Positions 15,386 to 22,878 of a stretch of DNA of 23,737 nt are shown piece after piece; position 1 is the stretch's first letter, and each line of letters opens with the position of its first letter. This DNA comes from a virus, in IMG/VR virus record IMGVR_UViG_3300024999_000400, positions 1-23,737 of that record; one strand, 5' to 3'. The position numbers were made by a program, and so were the translations under genes. Under the pieces are notes generated by a model that was given only the letters and a program-made list of their open reading frames with translations, had not been told where the DNA came from and did not search any database.

Positions 15386-16657
15386 TCACCATGCTCCCTT
15401 CAGTTCAATACTTAAATTCTTAGAAACAGATCCGCTAGAAGTAAGAGTTAATATTAAAGGATAATCTAAAAACATTTCATTATTTTTTATAGAAAAATTA
15501 TTTCCATCTGTTTGAGTAAGCGTATATTTTGAATCAGGAACATTTTTATCATATAGAGAAATAGAAAAAGTATCTGCTTGCAAAACATCATTTTGATATA
15601 AAGTAACAGTATAATCTTCTGTGTCACCTTCTAACACATATCTATCACTAGGAGTTATTCTAATATCACTTTCAATGATAGCACTAGACGAAATAATAGA
15701 AACAGTATCATACACACTTGAGTTATCCTCTAAATAAGATGTAATTGTACAAGAACCAGTAGATAAAATATTTACAACACCGCTTCCTGAAACACTTGCA
15801 ACACTGGACGAACTTGTAGAATATAGAATATCTTTACTAATTATCAATTCGTTTAATGTAACCACACTTTCTAATTTAAAACTATCTCCAATTCCACCAT
15901 AAATAGCCGAAGGAGAAGTAACCAATGAAAAGACAATTTTATTGGCATCTGCAATTCCATTTACCAAATCATCTGTATCATTATTAACGGAATTTTTTCC
16001 TAAAACAAGTTCCATAACCGTTGATGTATCATTATCGATTGACGAATTATTTAAATAATTTTTTACTCCACCTCCATAAACCCGATAGCACATCCAATTA
16101 TTTGAATTTCCGAATAAAAATCTCTGATTTTCTTTTATTTTATTTGTTTTAGAGTTTTGTTGAGCAAATATATGTATTGTACCTTCTGGAGTAATTGGAT
16201 CGGTTGTATTATTATTAGGAGAAGCAATTTTATAATCAATTACGCATGGTTCTTCATAAATGATTCCATTTTGATCAGTCCATCGTAAAACATTATTACA
16301 TCTTCTCGCTAACGCTGTTATAGTAATTGATTTTATTACATTTACATTTGTTACAATCCAATAATTGCTATCAAAATAATATTTATAACCAAGTCCAACA
16401 GTATGATCAGACTTAAACAATAATTGTTTAAAATCATCACTTAATTTCATTCCGGTATCATTTGATATTGCAGTTGTAACTCTCGCATCTACACTAACTA
16501 AAGATCCAGACGAAAAAACAGTTTCTTCTTGAATGGTATAAACATTTGGAGAGTTATAAAAATCAGCATCTAAAAAAGAATTAAAATTATTTCTCCACCC
16601 CGTATTTGGAGGATATGCGTCTATTGGAGATCCAGATAAAAAATATTTATATGTCAT
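15386..16657 (-). CDS. Virion protein with Ig-like (BIG2-type) domain
   Basis: The start is placed at the ATG at 16657 (MTYKYFLSGSPIDAYPPN) because AGGAG lies seven bases upstream. That binding site overlaps the stop of the previous gene. The 423-residue product has an N-terminal virion-like domain with RRCNNVLRWTDQNGIIYEEP and WMCYRVYGGGVKNYLNNSS. An Ig-like domain at about residues 260-330 follows (SSSSVASVSGSGVVNILSTG, then SCTITSYLEDNSS). A second beta domain holds ITPSDRYVLEGDTEDYTVTL. No enzymatic motif is seen. Together with the fibre gene downstream it probably makes a surface-exposed neck or collar structure; this is inference from order. Confidence 0.55.
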   Translation of the reverse strand: MTYKYFLSGSPIDAYPPNTGWRNNFNSFLDADFYNSPNVYTIQEETVFSSGSLVSVDARVTTAISNDTGMKLSDDFKQLLFKSDHTVGLGYKYYFDSNYWIVTNVNVIKSITITALARRCNNVLRWTDQNGIIYEEPCVIDYKIASPNNNTTDPITPEGTIHIFAQQNSKTNKIKENQRFLFGNSNNWMCYRVYGGGVKNYLNNSSIDNDTSTVMELVLGKNSVNNDTDDLVNGIADANKIVFSLVTSPSAIYGGIGDSFKLESVVTLNELIISKDILYSTSSSSVASVSGSGVVNILSTGSCTITSYLEDNSSVYDTVSIISSSAIIESDIRITPSDRYVLEGDTEDYTVTLYQNDVLQADTFSISLYDKNVPDSKYTLTQTDGNNFSIKNNEMFLDYPLILTLTSSGSVSKNLSIELKGAW

Positions 16658-16667
16658 AATCATTCTC

Positions 16668-17129
16668 CTAATATGCTGAAAAATCCTGGTCAAACCAAGC
16701 ATTCCACATATCCGCATCTTTTAATTTATAATTCATTAATTTTTGACTAATTTCAGATCTCTTATTATTGTACAACTGTTGTTTTTCCCTTAAGTTTTGT
16801 GCATTGGAATGAATTTTAAAATCTCTATCTTGTATAAAATTATTCATTTGCAAAACATCTTGAACAGTTTTTTGTAGCCAAAACAATATCATTATCTCAG
16901 CTAACATATTTTTATTTTTTTGAAGTAAATCTACTGTAAAACTTTGGGTAGTTGTAGAATATTCTAAAGACTGATCGCAAACATCAAACATATCTATTGA
17001 AAAGAGTAGCCAAGGCTCTAAATAAGTATTTAAGGCTGAACTTCCAGAAGAATTATAAACCGCTGTTAATCTATAATCTTCATTTAAACTTAAAAACAAA
17101 TCAAAAACATCTTCAGCAGAAGTTCCCAT
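16668..17129 (-). CDS. Probable head-tail connector / neck protein
   Basis: The ATG at 17129 (MGTSAEDVFDLFLSLNEDYR) follows AAAGGAGGTTTT and is preferred over a start at 17183 that would translate the binding site. The 153-residue product is largely helical: EPWLLFSIDMFDVCDQSLEY, then LLQKNKNMLAEIMILFWLQK and REKQQLYNNKRSEISQKLM. It lies two genes after the major capsid gene, where connector proteins sit, and a helical protein of this size fits that role. No diagnostic motif is visible. A candidate promoter lies just upstream. Confidence 0.5.
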   Translation of the reverse strand: MGTSAEDVFDLFLSLNEDYRLTAVYNSSGSSALNTYLEPWLLFSIDMFDVCDQSLEYSTTTQSFTVDLLQKNKNMLAEIMILFWLQKTVQDVLQMNNFIQDRDFKIHSNAQNLREKQQLYNNKRSEISQKLMNYKLKDADMWNAWFDQDFSAY

Positions 17130-17154
17130 AAAACCTCCTTTCAAAAATTTTATT

Positions 17155-17183
17155 TTTAAATTGAAAATGACAATTTTTGTCAA
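17155..17183 (-). promoter_or_regulatory. Candidate sigma-70-type promoter before the neck genes
   Basis: On the minus strand a perfect TTGACA (17178-17183) is followed by 17 bases and then TTTAAA (17155-17160), four of six bases from the TATAAT consensus. The TTGACA is also one arm of a TGACAA/TTGTCA inverted repeat (17168-17173 and 17177-17182), which could be an operator or chance. The next start codon is 26 bases downstream. Confidence 0.35.
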
Positions 17184-17204
17184 TTCAATGTATTTTCTAA
17201 GTAA

Positions 17205-17227
17205 ATAGCCTCTAATAAAGAGGCTAT
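17205..17227. other. Perfect 9-bp intergenic hairpin
   Basis: ATAGCCTCT (17205-17213) and AGAGGCTAT (17219-17227) pair perfectly around a five-base loop, 23 bases past the stop of the AT-hook protein gene. No U-tract follows on the coding strand. It belongs to the series of hairpins between late genes in this window. Confidence 0.55.
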
Positions 17228-17250
17228 ATATAAAAATTTAATATTTATTA

Positions 17251-18006
17251 CTACACTTTGTTCTTTGTGATTTCTAAAAATGCAACAGAATCTTCATATT
17301 TTTGGTTCAAATCCATATTCATTATTCTGGCTAATTTATCAAATAAATTTAAATCTATTGTTTCACCATTAATTCGTTTATCAATAATCATGGTTGCTAA
17401 AATTTTTTGTTGTTCTTTTGGTGCTGATTTTGCAAAAGTCAAAATATCATTTTCTTTTACTTCACCACCTTGAAAACCCAAAAGTATCATGTCCATCTTT
17501 TCTTTGTTCATAACATTTTTATAAACATCATCTAGACCATGTTTTCTAACAACCCTTCTGTCTAAAATAACGAAAAATCCTCTTTCAAGAAAATGTCTGT
17601 TTTCTTCAATTATTTTTTCTAATTCTTGATAAATAATTCTTTTTGTTTTACCGTATCCCCTAAAAGTAAATATCCTTCCTTTTCCGTGTCTTTCTGTGCT
17701 TATATTTAATTCATATGGAATTAAAGACATTACTTTTATATAAGAATTCAAAGGAACTTCTTCCTCTTCTTCGTAAACATAATTTTCTTCTACATCATCA
17801 TCTTCAGCATCTTTTTTAGTTACCAACTTAGAATTATTTTTTATATTACTTTGAAGATCATTGATCATTTTATAAATATTTTCTAATTCTGTTTTTTTAA
17901 TAATTACGGTTTCTTCCTCTGAAGGTTTTGACTGAGAATTTTCAACTAAATTTTTATTTTCCGCATTTTGCGATTTATCTTTTGGAGGTCTTCCTCTTGT
18001 TGCCAT
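17251..18006 (-). CDS. Conserved phage protein with N-terminal AT-hook-like motif
   Basis: The 251-residue protein starts MATRGRPPKDKSQ, an AT-hook-like RGRP motif. A low-complexity acidic linker follows at about residues 65-85 (AEDDDVEENYVYEEEEEVP). The globular part from about 86 on has SYIKVMSLIPYELNISTERH, GRIFTFRGYGKTKRIIYQEL and RHFLERGFFVILDRRVVRKH. Proteins of this type are found beside capsid genes in several Bacillota phages; the function is not known to me. The order (major capsid, this gene, neck genes) suggests a head-associated DNA-contacting or neck role. The start follows AAAGGAAAATTTGCA. A perfect hairpin follows the stop. Confidence 0.5.
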   Translation of the reverse strand: MATRGRPPKDKSQNAENKNLVENSQSKPSEEETVIIKKTELENIYKMINDLQSNIKNNSKLVTKKDAEDDDVEENYVYEEEEEVPLNSYIKVMSLIPYELNISTERHGKGRIFTFRGYGKTKRIIYQELEKIIEENRHFLERGFFVILDRRVVRKHGLDDVYKNVMNKEKMDMILLGFQGGEVKENDILTFAKSAPKEQQKILATMIIDKRINGETIDLNLFDKLARIMNMDLNQKYEDSVAFLEITKNKV

Positions 18007-18057
18007 TGCAAATTTTCCTTTTTTATATTATATAATTAATTTTTTATTTTTTTTATT

Positions 18058-18085
18058 AAGGAGGAGTCTTTTACAACTCCTCCTT
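18058..18085. other. Perfect 10-bp hairpin carrying an SD-like arm
   Basis: AAGGAGGAGT (18058-18067) and ACTCCTCCTT (18076-18085) form a perfect ten-base stem with an eight-base loop between the capsid gene and the AT-hook gene. On the minus strand the 5' arm is also AAGGAGGAGT, a strong ribosome-binding sequence with no start codon that opens a useful frame. An A-run and not a U-run follows. Its role may be RNA stability, processing or attenuation. Confidence 0.6.
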
Positions 18086-18088
18086 GTT

Positions 18089-18133
18089 CGCTATTATAAA
18101 TATAATTTATATAAAATATATTTATAATAGGCG
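18089..18133. other. Large AT-rich inverted repeat after the major capsid gene
   Basis: TATTATAAATATA (18092-18104) and TATATTTATAATA (18117-18129) are perfect complements, extended by CGC/GCG outside with one bulged G. The whole 45-base palindrome starts ten bases past the capsid stop and directly precedes the SD-like hairpin. No U-tract follows on the coding strand. Confidence 0.6.
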
Positions 18134-18143
18134 TAAAAACTTG

Positions 18144-19259
18144 CTATAATGTTAGTACCCCAGCGACTGCATTGCTCGCAATACCCACTCCCCAAGCCTT
18201 ATGCATAGTTGCACGTTGGATTAGGTTGTTATTCTCATAAACAGAATCGGTAATAGAAAGAGTTGAACCTTCCAATACTAATTTAACAAATTTCTGAGAA
18301 GCAGGAGATAAAATCCATAAACGATCTGTATCAATTTTCAAAGCCCATTCGGTAGCGAAATTAGCAACTTGGGGAAGTTCCATCACATCATAACCAAAAG
18401 CGGTTCGAACATGACCAAGAGTCATATAAGGATCATCTAAAGTATAACGATAATTAGCATCATTTGGTAAAACATTTACTAAAGCACGTGCAGTACCAAC
18501 AATCATTGCTTTATTACCGTTGTTCCAAGCGGTAACTTGTTCACATAAACGCATCAATGAATCTTGTGAATATCCTGCTACCTGTAAACCAGTTGTAGCG
18601 GTAGTCGGAAGAGCAGCAGCCATACCAGCAAAAGAATCGTACACGTCATTCCGCATAGCGGTTTCCATAGAACGAATAACTTTTGTAACCAATTTGGCAA
18701 GCGATTCTTTTCCAGCTAACACACGATATAAATCAGCGTAAACAGTTAATGCATGATTTACTGGAAGTACAGTTTTTGTTCCCATATATTGTTTATAGGA
18801 AAAAGAATTTCTTTGACCACGACCAATCTGAGAAACAGAAAAAAGATCATTAGATTCAACATCAAATTGAGCACTATCACCAAATCCAATAGTACGAACA
18901 TCGGAATATAAGCTAATAGAATCAATTAAAGTCTGTGGAATAATCATATCAACAATGCTTGCTACAACAGCAAAAATTTCATTACGCAAACCCTGATGAT
19001 TAAAGATTTGATCAGCCGAAGCTTCAGCGAGATAAGGAACGTTAGTTCGTTTCATTGCCTCTTTAATAATTGCATCAGTAATTTGTTTTTCTTTTTCCTC
19101 AAAAGTAATCAATTCGCCTTTATCATTAACTTTAGCGAATTCATAATTTCGGGTTTTGTCTTGTGAAGACTTATAGTGATTCCACCAGTCAGGGATCATT
19201 TTATTATATAATGTGGGATTCCCAACAGCGAAATGAACAATATTATTCGGAATTTGCAT
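18144..19259 (-). CDS. Major capsid protein (HK97 fold)
   Basis: This 371-residue protein builds the icosahedral head. It lies directly after the decoration and protease genes, the canonical order. The N-terminal arm (MQIPNNIVHFAVGNPTLYNK) is followed by a helical, charged delta-like segment (FEEKEKQITDAIIKEAMKR). A capsid core follows, with IVDMIIPQTLIDSISLYSDV, NHALTVYADLYRVLAGKESL and a spine-helix-like KLVTKVIRSMETAMRNDVYD. The C-terminus, HKAWGVGIASNAVAGVLTL, is hydrophobic. The start has a strong AAGGAGGAAATGAT. Tandem hairpins follow the stop. I do not see a self-crosslinking signature. I am confident of the role, with the fold inferred from size, order and pattern. Confidence 0.88.
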   Translation of the reverse strand: MQIPNNIVHFAVGNPTLYNKMIPDWWNHYKSSQDKTRNYEFAKVNDKGELITFEEKEKQITDAIIKEAMKRTNVPYLAEASADQIFNHQGLRNEIFAVVASIVDMIIPQTLIDSISLYSDVRTIGFGDSAQFDVESNDLFSVSQIGRGQRNSFSYKQYMGTKTVLPVNHALTVYADLYRVLAGKESLAKLVTKVIRSMETAMRNDVYDSFAGMAAALPTTATTGLQVAGYSQDSLMRLCEQVTAWNNGNKAMIVGTARALVNVLPNDANYRYTLDDPYMTLGHVRTAFGYDVMELPQVANFATEWALKIDTDRLWILSPASQKFVKLVLEGSTLSITDSVYENNNLIQRATMHKAWGVGIASNAVAGVLTL

Positions 19260-19312
19260 ATCATTTCCTCCTTATTTTTTTTTATTTACTAGATAATGTG
19301 GAAAATCCAACA

Positions 19313-19855
19313 TTAGTTAGCAAGACAGACCATTCGATAAGCTGTAACTCTACCGCTTGCAACCGCAGGATTACCAATAGAGATCCATTTTGTCGCTAAA
19401 TACTTAAATGATAAAGCACTAACATCCTGAGAAGCGCCCCAAACCAATTGCCACAATCCAGTTGTAGCATTAGCATAAGTGTTGGTAGATTTTGCAGCAG
19501 TGAAACAATCTTCGCTTAAAGTTACAATGTCTCCAACCTGTGGTTTAAAAGAACTAAACACACGACTTGCAGGAATAACGAAATTACGAGGATCTTCCGA
19601 ACCCACATTAAAAATTTCACCATCTGCTGAACTCACGTAAGGAATAACCGCTGCATTAGCCATCCATACATCAACTAAACTACCTGTTGCTACTTGGGTT
19701 GCGGCAAAGACTTCACTCTGTCCAGAACCACTCGAAAGAGAGTCCAAACGGAAAAGAGAAGCCTGTTCCAAAATACTACCACTTACCGCTGATCGATTAT
19801 AAATTCCTACGTCAGTGGCGGCAACCTGATTTAACTCAATAACTGCATATGCCAT
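19313..19855 (-). CDS. Probable capsid decoration / head stabilisation protein
   Basis: This 180-residue beta-rich protein starts MAYAVIELNQVAATDVGIYN and includes LFRLDSLSSGSGQSEVFAAT, FSSFKPQVGDIVTLSEDCF and WISIGNPAVASGRVTAYRMV. Small Ala/Ser/Gly/Val-rich proteins between protease and major capsid genes are usually decoration proteins that clamp the expanded head. The start has AGGAGGTAAAT. An imperfect hairpin (19294-19315) begins at its stop codon and lies before the capsid start. There are no catalytic motifs. The assignment rests on order and composition. Confidence 0.6.
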   Translation of the reverse strand: MAYAVIELNQVAATDVGIYNRSAVSGSILEQASLFRLDSLSSGSGQSEVFAATQVATGSLVDVWMANAAVIPYVSSADGEIFNVGSEDPRNFVIPASRVFSSFKPQVGDIVTLSEDCFTAAKSTNTYANATTGLWQLVWGASQDVSALSFKYLATKWISIGNPAVASGRVTAYRMVCLAN

Positions 19856-19867
19856 ATTTACCTCCTA

Positions 19868-21682
19868 TTATTTCCAGAAACTTGCGGTAACTGGTTGATT
19901 TTTATTTACCGAATCCCAACCATAACGAGGCTCTTCGTCCTCTTTTTTTGAATCCTTTTTAATTGCAAAATCTAAAGCTCTAGCTTTCGCCAAATTTTCC
20001 CAAACGGAAATATTTTCTAAACTAAACTCTTTAGATTTTTCTTTTAAAGAACTCAACTCATCTTTTGGAATCTCAGTTTTTTCTTCAATTTTCTTTAAAA
20101 TAGAATCAACAGAAAAATTAAATTGTTCATCTTCTTTTTCTTTCTTATATTTCTTTAAATCTTCATTTTCAGCCATATAAGAACTTGCTTCGGATTCTTT
20201 ATTCTTTAGTTGTTCTGCCATTTTTTTTATCTTTTCAAACATATAATAAGTCATTTTTGAAAAATTCTTAACTTCTTTTTCGTCTGAAAATTCGGCAGCC
20301 AAAGATTTATAGTCTTCTGTTTCTTCCTGAAGAAAAGCTAAAATAGCTTTAACATCTAAATTAGCGTCCAAAGACATATCTTCTTTTTCAGATTTCTCTT
20401 CCTCTTCGGGTTTTTCATCTTCGGATTCTTCATTTTCTTTTTCATCAGACATGTTTTCTTCCTTTGGCTTTTCAGCCATTTTTTCTTTGTCTTCTTCTTC
20501 GGTTTCTTGTTCAAAATCCTTTTTTTCTTCTTCCATATTTTTCGACTTCTCCTTTCTCACCCATTTTCCATTCTCAACTTTATGAGTTTTTTTAAAATTC
20601 GAAATAGCAATAGCCCAACCATTTTTTTCTTTATCTGAACCAATGGAATCAGCCTGTCTTGCTATTGTATTTGCTTGAGAAACAGAAATAGGAGGATTTA
20701 TTCCCTTTAAAGCAGGATTCATTTCCGATTTATCTTTATACGGAAAAGTAACTTTTTCAAAATTTTCAATATCAGAAAAATAAGTCATTTCTCTTTTATC
20801 TATTTCATTCATCTTTTCGACAATACTCGATGACCAATTTTTTCCTTCATTGCCACCTCTGTTTAACCAAGATATCCATTCATTAGATGTTTTATTAGTA
20901 AGATTGTCTTTTGCATGTCTGAAAAAATATTTTTCTATACTTCTTATTTTTTCTGGAGTTACAGATTGATTTTTTATTATATATCTTGCAATTGCTAGTC
21001 CAACAGAAGTTCCACCGCCATATTTTTTATAAAGTTCAATACTTTTTTTAGCATTATTCTTTATTTCTTCTGGAATAGAAAAATCAATTTCATCATACAT
21101 TCTTGAAAATTCTAAATGTAATGCTTTTTCATATTCTTTTTTTGCAAAACTAAGAACCTCTAAATGAGCACCAGGACTAGCTTCAGTGATAAGATCTCCC
21201 AATACACAAACGGCAGAATATTCAAAATCAAGCATTTCTTCTCCGTTTTCCATTTCGGAATAATCTTTTAACTCCATTTCAACAGAAACTTTTTTTTCAT
21301 GATTTTCTGATTCTTTTAATAGTTGCATAAATTGAGGAGCATACATTTTCCATATTTTCGCTAAAACAGATAAAGATGTTCTTCCATCTTCAAGTTCAAT
21401 AAATTCAGCAGAATCACGAACAATAAATCCAGCAATAAAAGATTTTTCTGGATCGGTATGAGAATCAAAATCACGAAATAATTTAGAAAAAGAATAAATA
21501 ACTGGCTTATCATAAATTGATGACGCTGTATTTTTCAATGTATCTAATGAACAATACATGTCATGTCTATTCCAACCACTATTAAACGCAAAAATTTTTA
21601 CTGTTGCAAATTGAGAAGATTGGTTATCTTCTATAATCTCTCCGCTTTCAATATCAAATAATAAATGCTTATTAACACTCAC
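19868..21682 (-). CDS. Capsid maturation protease fused to scaffold
   Basis: The 604-residue protein starts with GTG at 21682 after AAAGGAGGAAAAAT. Residues 1-180 fit a phage prohead protease, with a likely catalytic H75 (FDSHTD) and S133 (KKVSVEME), in the order used by HK97-type proteases. A middle part includes KYGGGTSVGLAIARYIIKNQ and ALKGINPPISVSQANTIARQ, then WAIAISNFKKTHKVENGKW, a segment I associate with Bacillota phage proteases. The last 220 residues are extremely charged and helical (many EEE/KEE tracts, then coiled coil), as expected of a scaffold. The fusion means scaffold is probably released by cleavage or made from an internal start at 20536. It is placed just before the decoration and capsid genes. 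Confidence 0.8.
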   Translation of the reverse strand: MSVNKHLLFDIESGEIIEDNQSSQFATVKIFAFNSGWNRHDMYCSLDTLKNTASSIYDKPVIYSFSKLFRDFDSHTDPEKSFIAGFIVRDSAEFIELEDGRTSLSVLAKIWKMYAPQFMQLLKESENHEKKVSVEMELKDYSEMENGEEMLDFEYSAVCVLGDLITEASPGAHLEVLSFAKKEYEKALHLEFSRMYDEIDFSIPEEIKNNAKKSIELYKKYGGGTSVGLAIARYIIKNQSVTPEKIRSIEKYFFRHAKDNLTNKTSNEWISWLNRGGNEGKNWSSSIVEKMNEIDKREMTYFSDIENFEKVTFPYKDKSEMNPALKGINPPISVSQANTIARQADSIGSDKEKNGWAIAISNFKKTHKVENGKWVRKEKSKNMEEEKKDFEQETEEEDKEKMAEKPKEENMSDEKENEESEDEKPEEEEKSEKEDMSLDANLDVKAILAFLQEETEDYKSLAAEFSDEKEVKNFSKMTYYMFEKIKKMAEQLKNKESEASSYMAENEDLKKYKKEKEDEQFNFSVDSILKKIEEKTEIPKDELSSLKEKSKEFSLENISVWENLAKARALDFAIKKDSKKEDEEPRYGWDSVNKNQPVTASFWK

Positions 21683-21728
21683 ATTTTTCCTCCTTTCCAG
21701 AAGGATTAATAAAATCTCTTCTCAATTT

Positions 21729-21929
21729 CTATAATTTATTCAATAGTTTTATATAAATAGGAACTTTTTTTAATTTTTCTTTAAAAGAAACTGTATTTAC
21801 AAAATAGTCCTTATTTTTTTTTCTATGAATTGCCATAGCGCCTAACTCTTGAATTAAATATTCCCCCATTCTTTTATTACAAGAAAACCACGAATCTAAT
21901 TGCTCTTGAGTAGGATTAATAAGATACAT
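21729..21929 (-). CDS. Small hypothetical protein coupled to the ferritin gene
   Basis: The 66-residue basic protein starts at the ATG at 21929 (MYLINPTQEQLDSWFSCNKR), whose A is the last base of the ferritin stop (TAATG). It also has AGGAG seven bases upstream inside the ferritin gene, so translation is coupled. It contains ELGAMAIHRKKNKDYFVNTV and ends in a lysine-rich helix. I recognise no family. The tight coupling suggests a role with the ferritin or in head assembly; this is inference only. Confidence 0.6.
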   Translation of the reverse strand: MYLINPTQEQLDSWFSCNKRMGEYLIQELGAMAIHRKKNKDYFVNTVSFKEKLKKVPIYIKLLNKL

Positions 21930-22420
21930 TATTTCTCTCCTAAATCCCAAAGGAATACGTTGAACCAATTATTTCCAGTCAATTCAGCTTTATCCATAAA
22001 ATCAGTTGCTTCTTCGTATTCATGTCTTTGCATTTCTATCATTTTTCTCATAAATTCTTCTACAACTGGATTTGACTCATCAATTGATATTTTTTTAATT
22101 TCATCAAGACTCGCAGTTGTTTCATATTCCCTTAACAAATACTTATCGGCAATATCTATAATAGAAGTAATTGGAATATTAATTTCATCAATTTCTGGAA
22201 GCATCACATTTGCATTTATATCAGTCAATAAACTTATGATCATTTCAGAATGTTCATTCTCTTCCTTGTATTGATTGTAAAATTTATTCCCCAAATGATT
22301 TAATCCTTTATTTTTTAAGAAAGAAGATATGTATAAATATAAATGTGCGTTATACTTTTCATGCGCCCATTGCGCCAATAAAGAATCGATTAAATTTTCA
22401 CTAATTAATTTCATCCCCAT
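21929..22420 (-). CDS. Ferritin (non-haem, ferroxidase centre intact)
   Basis: This 163-residue four-helix ferritin-like protein would oxidise Fe(II) and may store iron in a cage. All ferroxidase ligands expected from E. coli FtnA are present at a constant offset of four: E21 (E17), E54 (E50), H57 (H53), E98 (E94), Q131 (Q127) and E134 (E130), with Y28 matching Y24 (FtnA numbering from memory). Motifs visible are AHEKYNAHLYLYISSFLKNK, YKEENEHSEM and IEMQRHEYEEA. The length is that of classical bacterial ferritins, longer than many Dps fragments. It has the strong binding site AAGGAGGTAAACTAGA. It lies in the head operon between a decoration-type gene and the protease, in an operonic context with no other iron genes. 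A catalytic role is expected from the ligands; a virion role is open. Confidence 0.88.
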   Translation of the reverse strand: MGMKLISENLIDSLLAQWAHEKYNAHLYLYISSFLKNKGLNHLGNKFYNQYKEENEHSEMIISLLTDINANVMLPEIDEINIPITSIIDIADKYLLREYETTASLDEIKKISIDESNPVVEEFMRKMIEMQRHEYEEATDFMDKAELTGNNWFNVFLWDLGEK

Positions 22421-22464
22421 TCTAGTTTACCTCCTTTCCAAAAAAATCAAATAAAACATATCTT

Positions 22465-22794
22465 TTATTGGAAAGAAATCAATCGAATTACATCACTTGT
22501 TTGAATTACACCAGCAGCAGGACTTGAAATTGTAACTGTACCAGCAGCGTTAGTAGTATAAAGTTGTGAACCACTTGGACTTGGAACTAAAGAACCTGAG
22601 CGATATTGCTGGAATATAAATCCAGTAACAGAAGTTAATCCTGTAGCAATTGCTACACTTGAAGCACTCGCTTGAGCAGCAGAAACAGTAGTAACAGATG
22701 CGCCCTGAAATCCTTGAATTAAAGTTCCTAGTGAAACATCCTGAGAAGCACGATTCATTTTATTTAATTTAGTTTTTTGTGTTGCAGTAATCAT
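22465..22794 (-). CDS. Small capsid-associated protein
   Basis: The 109-residue protein has a short helical start (MITATQKTKLNKMNRASQDV). The rest is Ser/Thr/Ala/Gly-rich and probably all-beta: SLGTLIQGFQGASVTTVSAA, TGFIFQQYRSGSLVPSPSGS, then NAAGTVTISSPAAGVIQTS. The 'KLNKMNRA.QDVSLGTLIQ' opening is a pattern I associate with small virion proteins encoded near portal or protease genes. It may be a head decoration or fibre subunit. The start follows GGAGG at a rather long distance of 12 bases. Function is inferred from composition and place. Confidence 0.5.
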   Translation of the reverse strand: MITATQKTKLNKMNRASQDVSLGTLIQGFQGASVTTVSAAQASASSVAIATGLTSVTGFIFQQYRSGSLVPSPSGSQLYTTNAAGTVTISSPAAGVIQTSDVIRLISFQ

Positions 22795-22878
22795 AATAAT
22801 TTATTTCCTCCATTTATTGTCTATATATTGAAAATACGGAAGCCAAATATTTTGTTCAAAAAAATATTCGTTATATTT

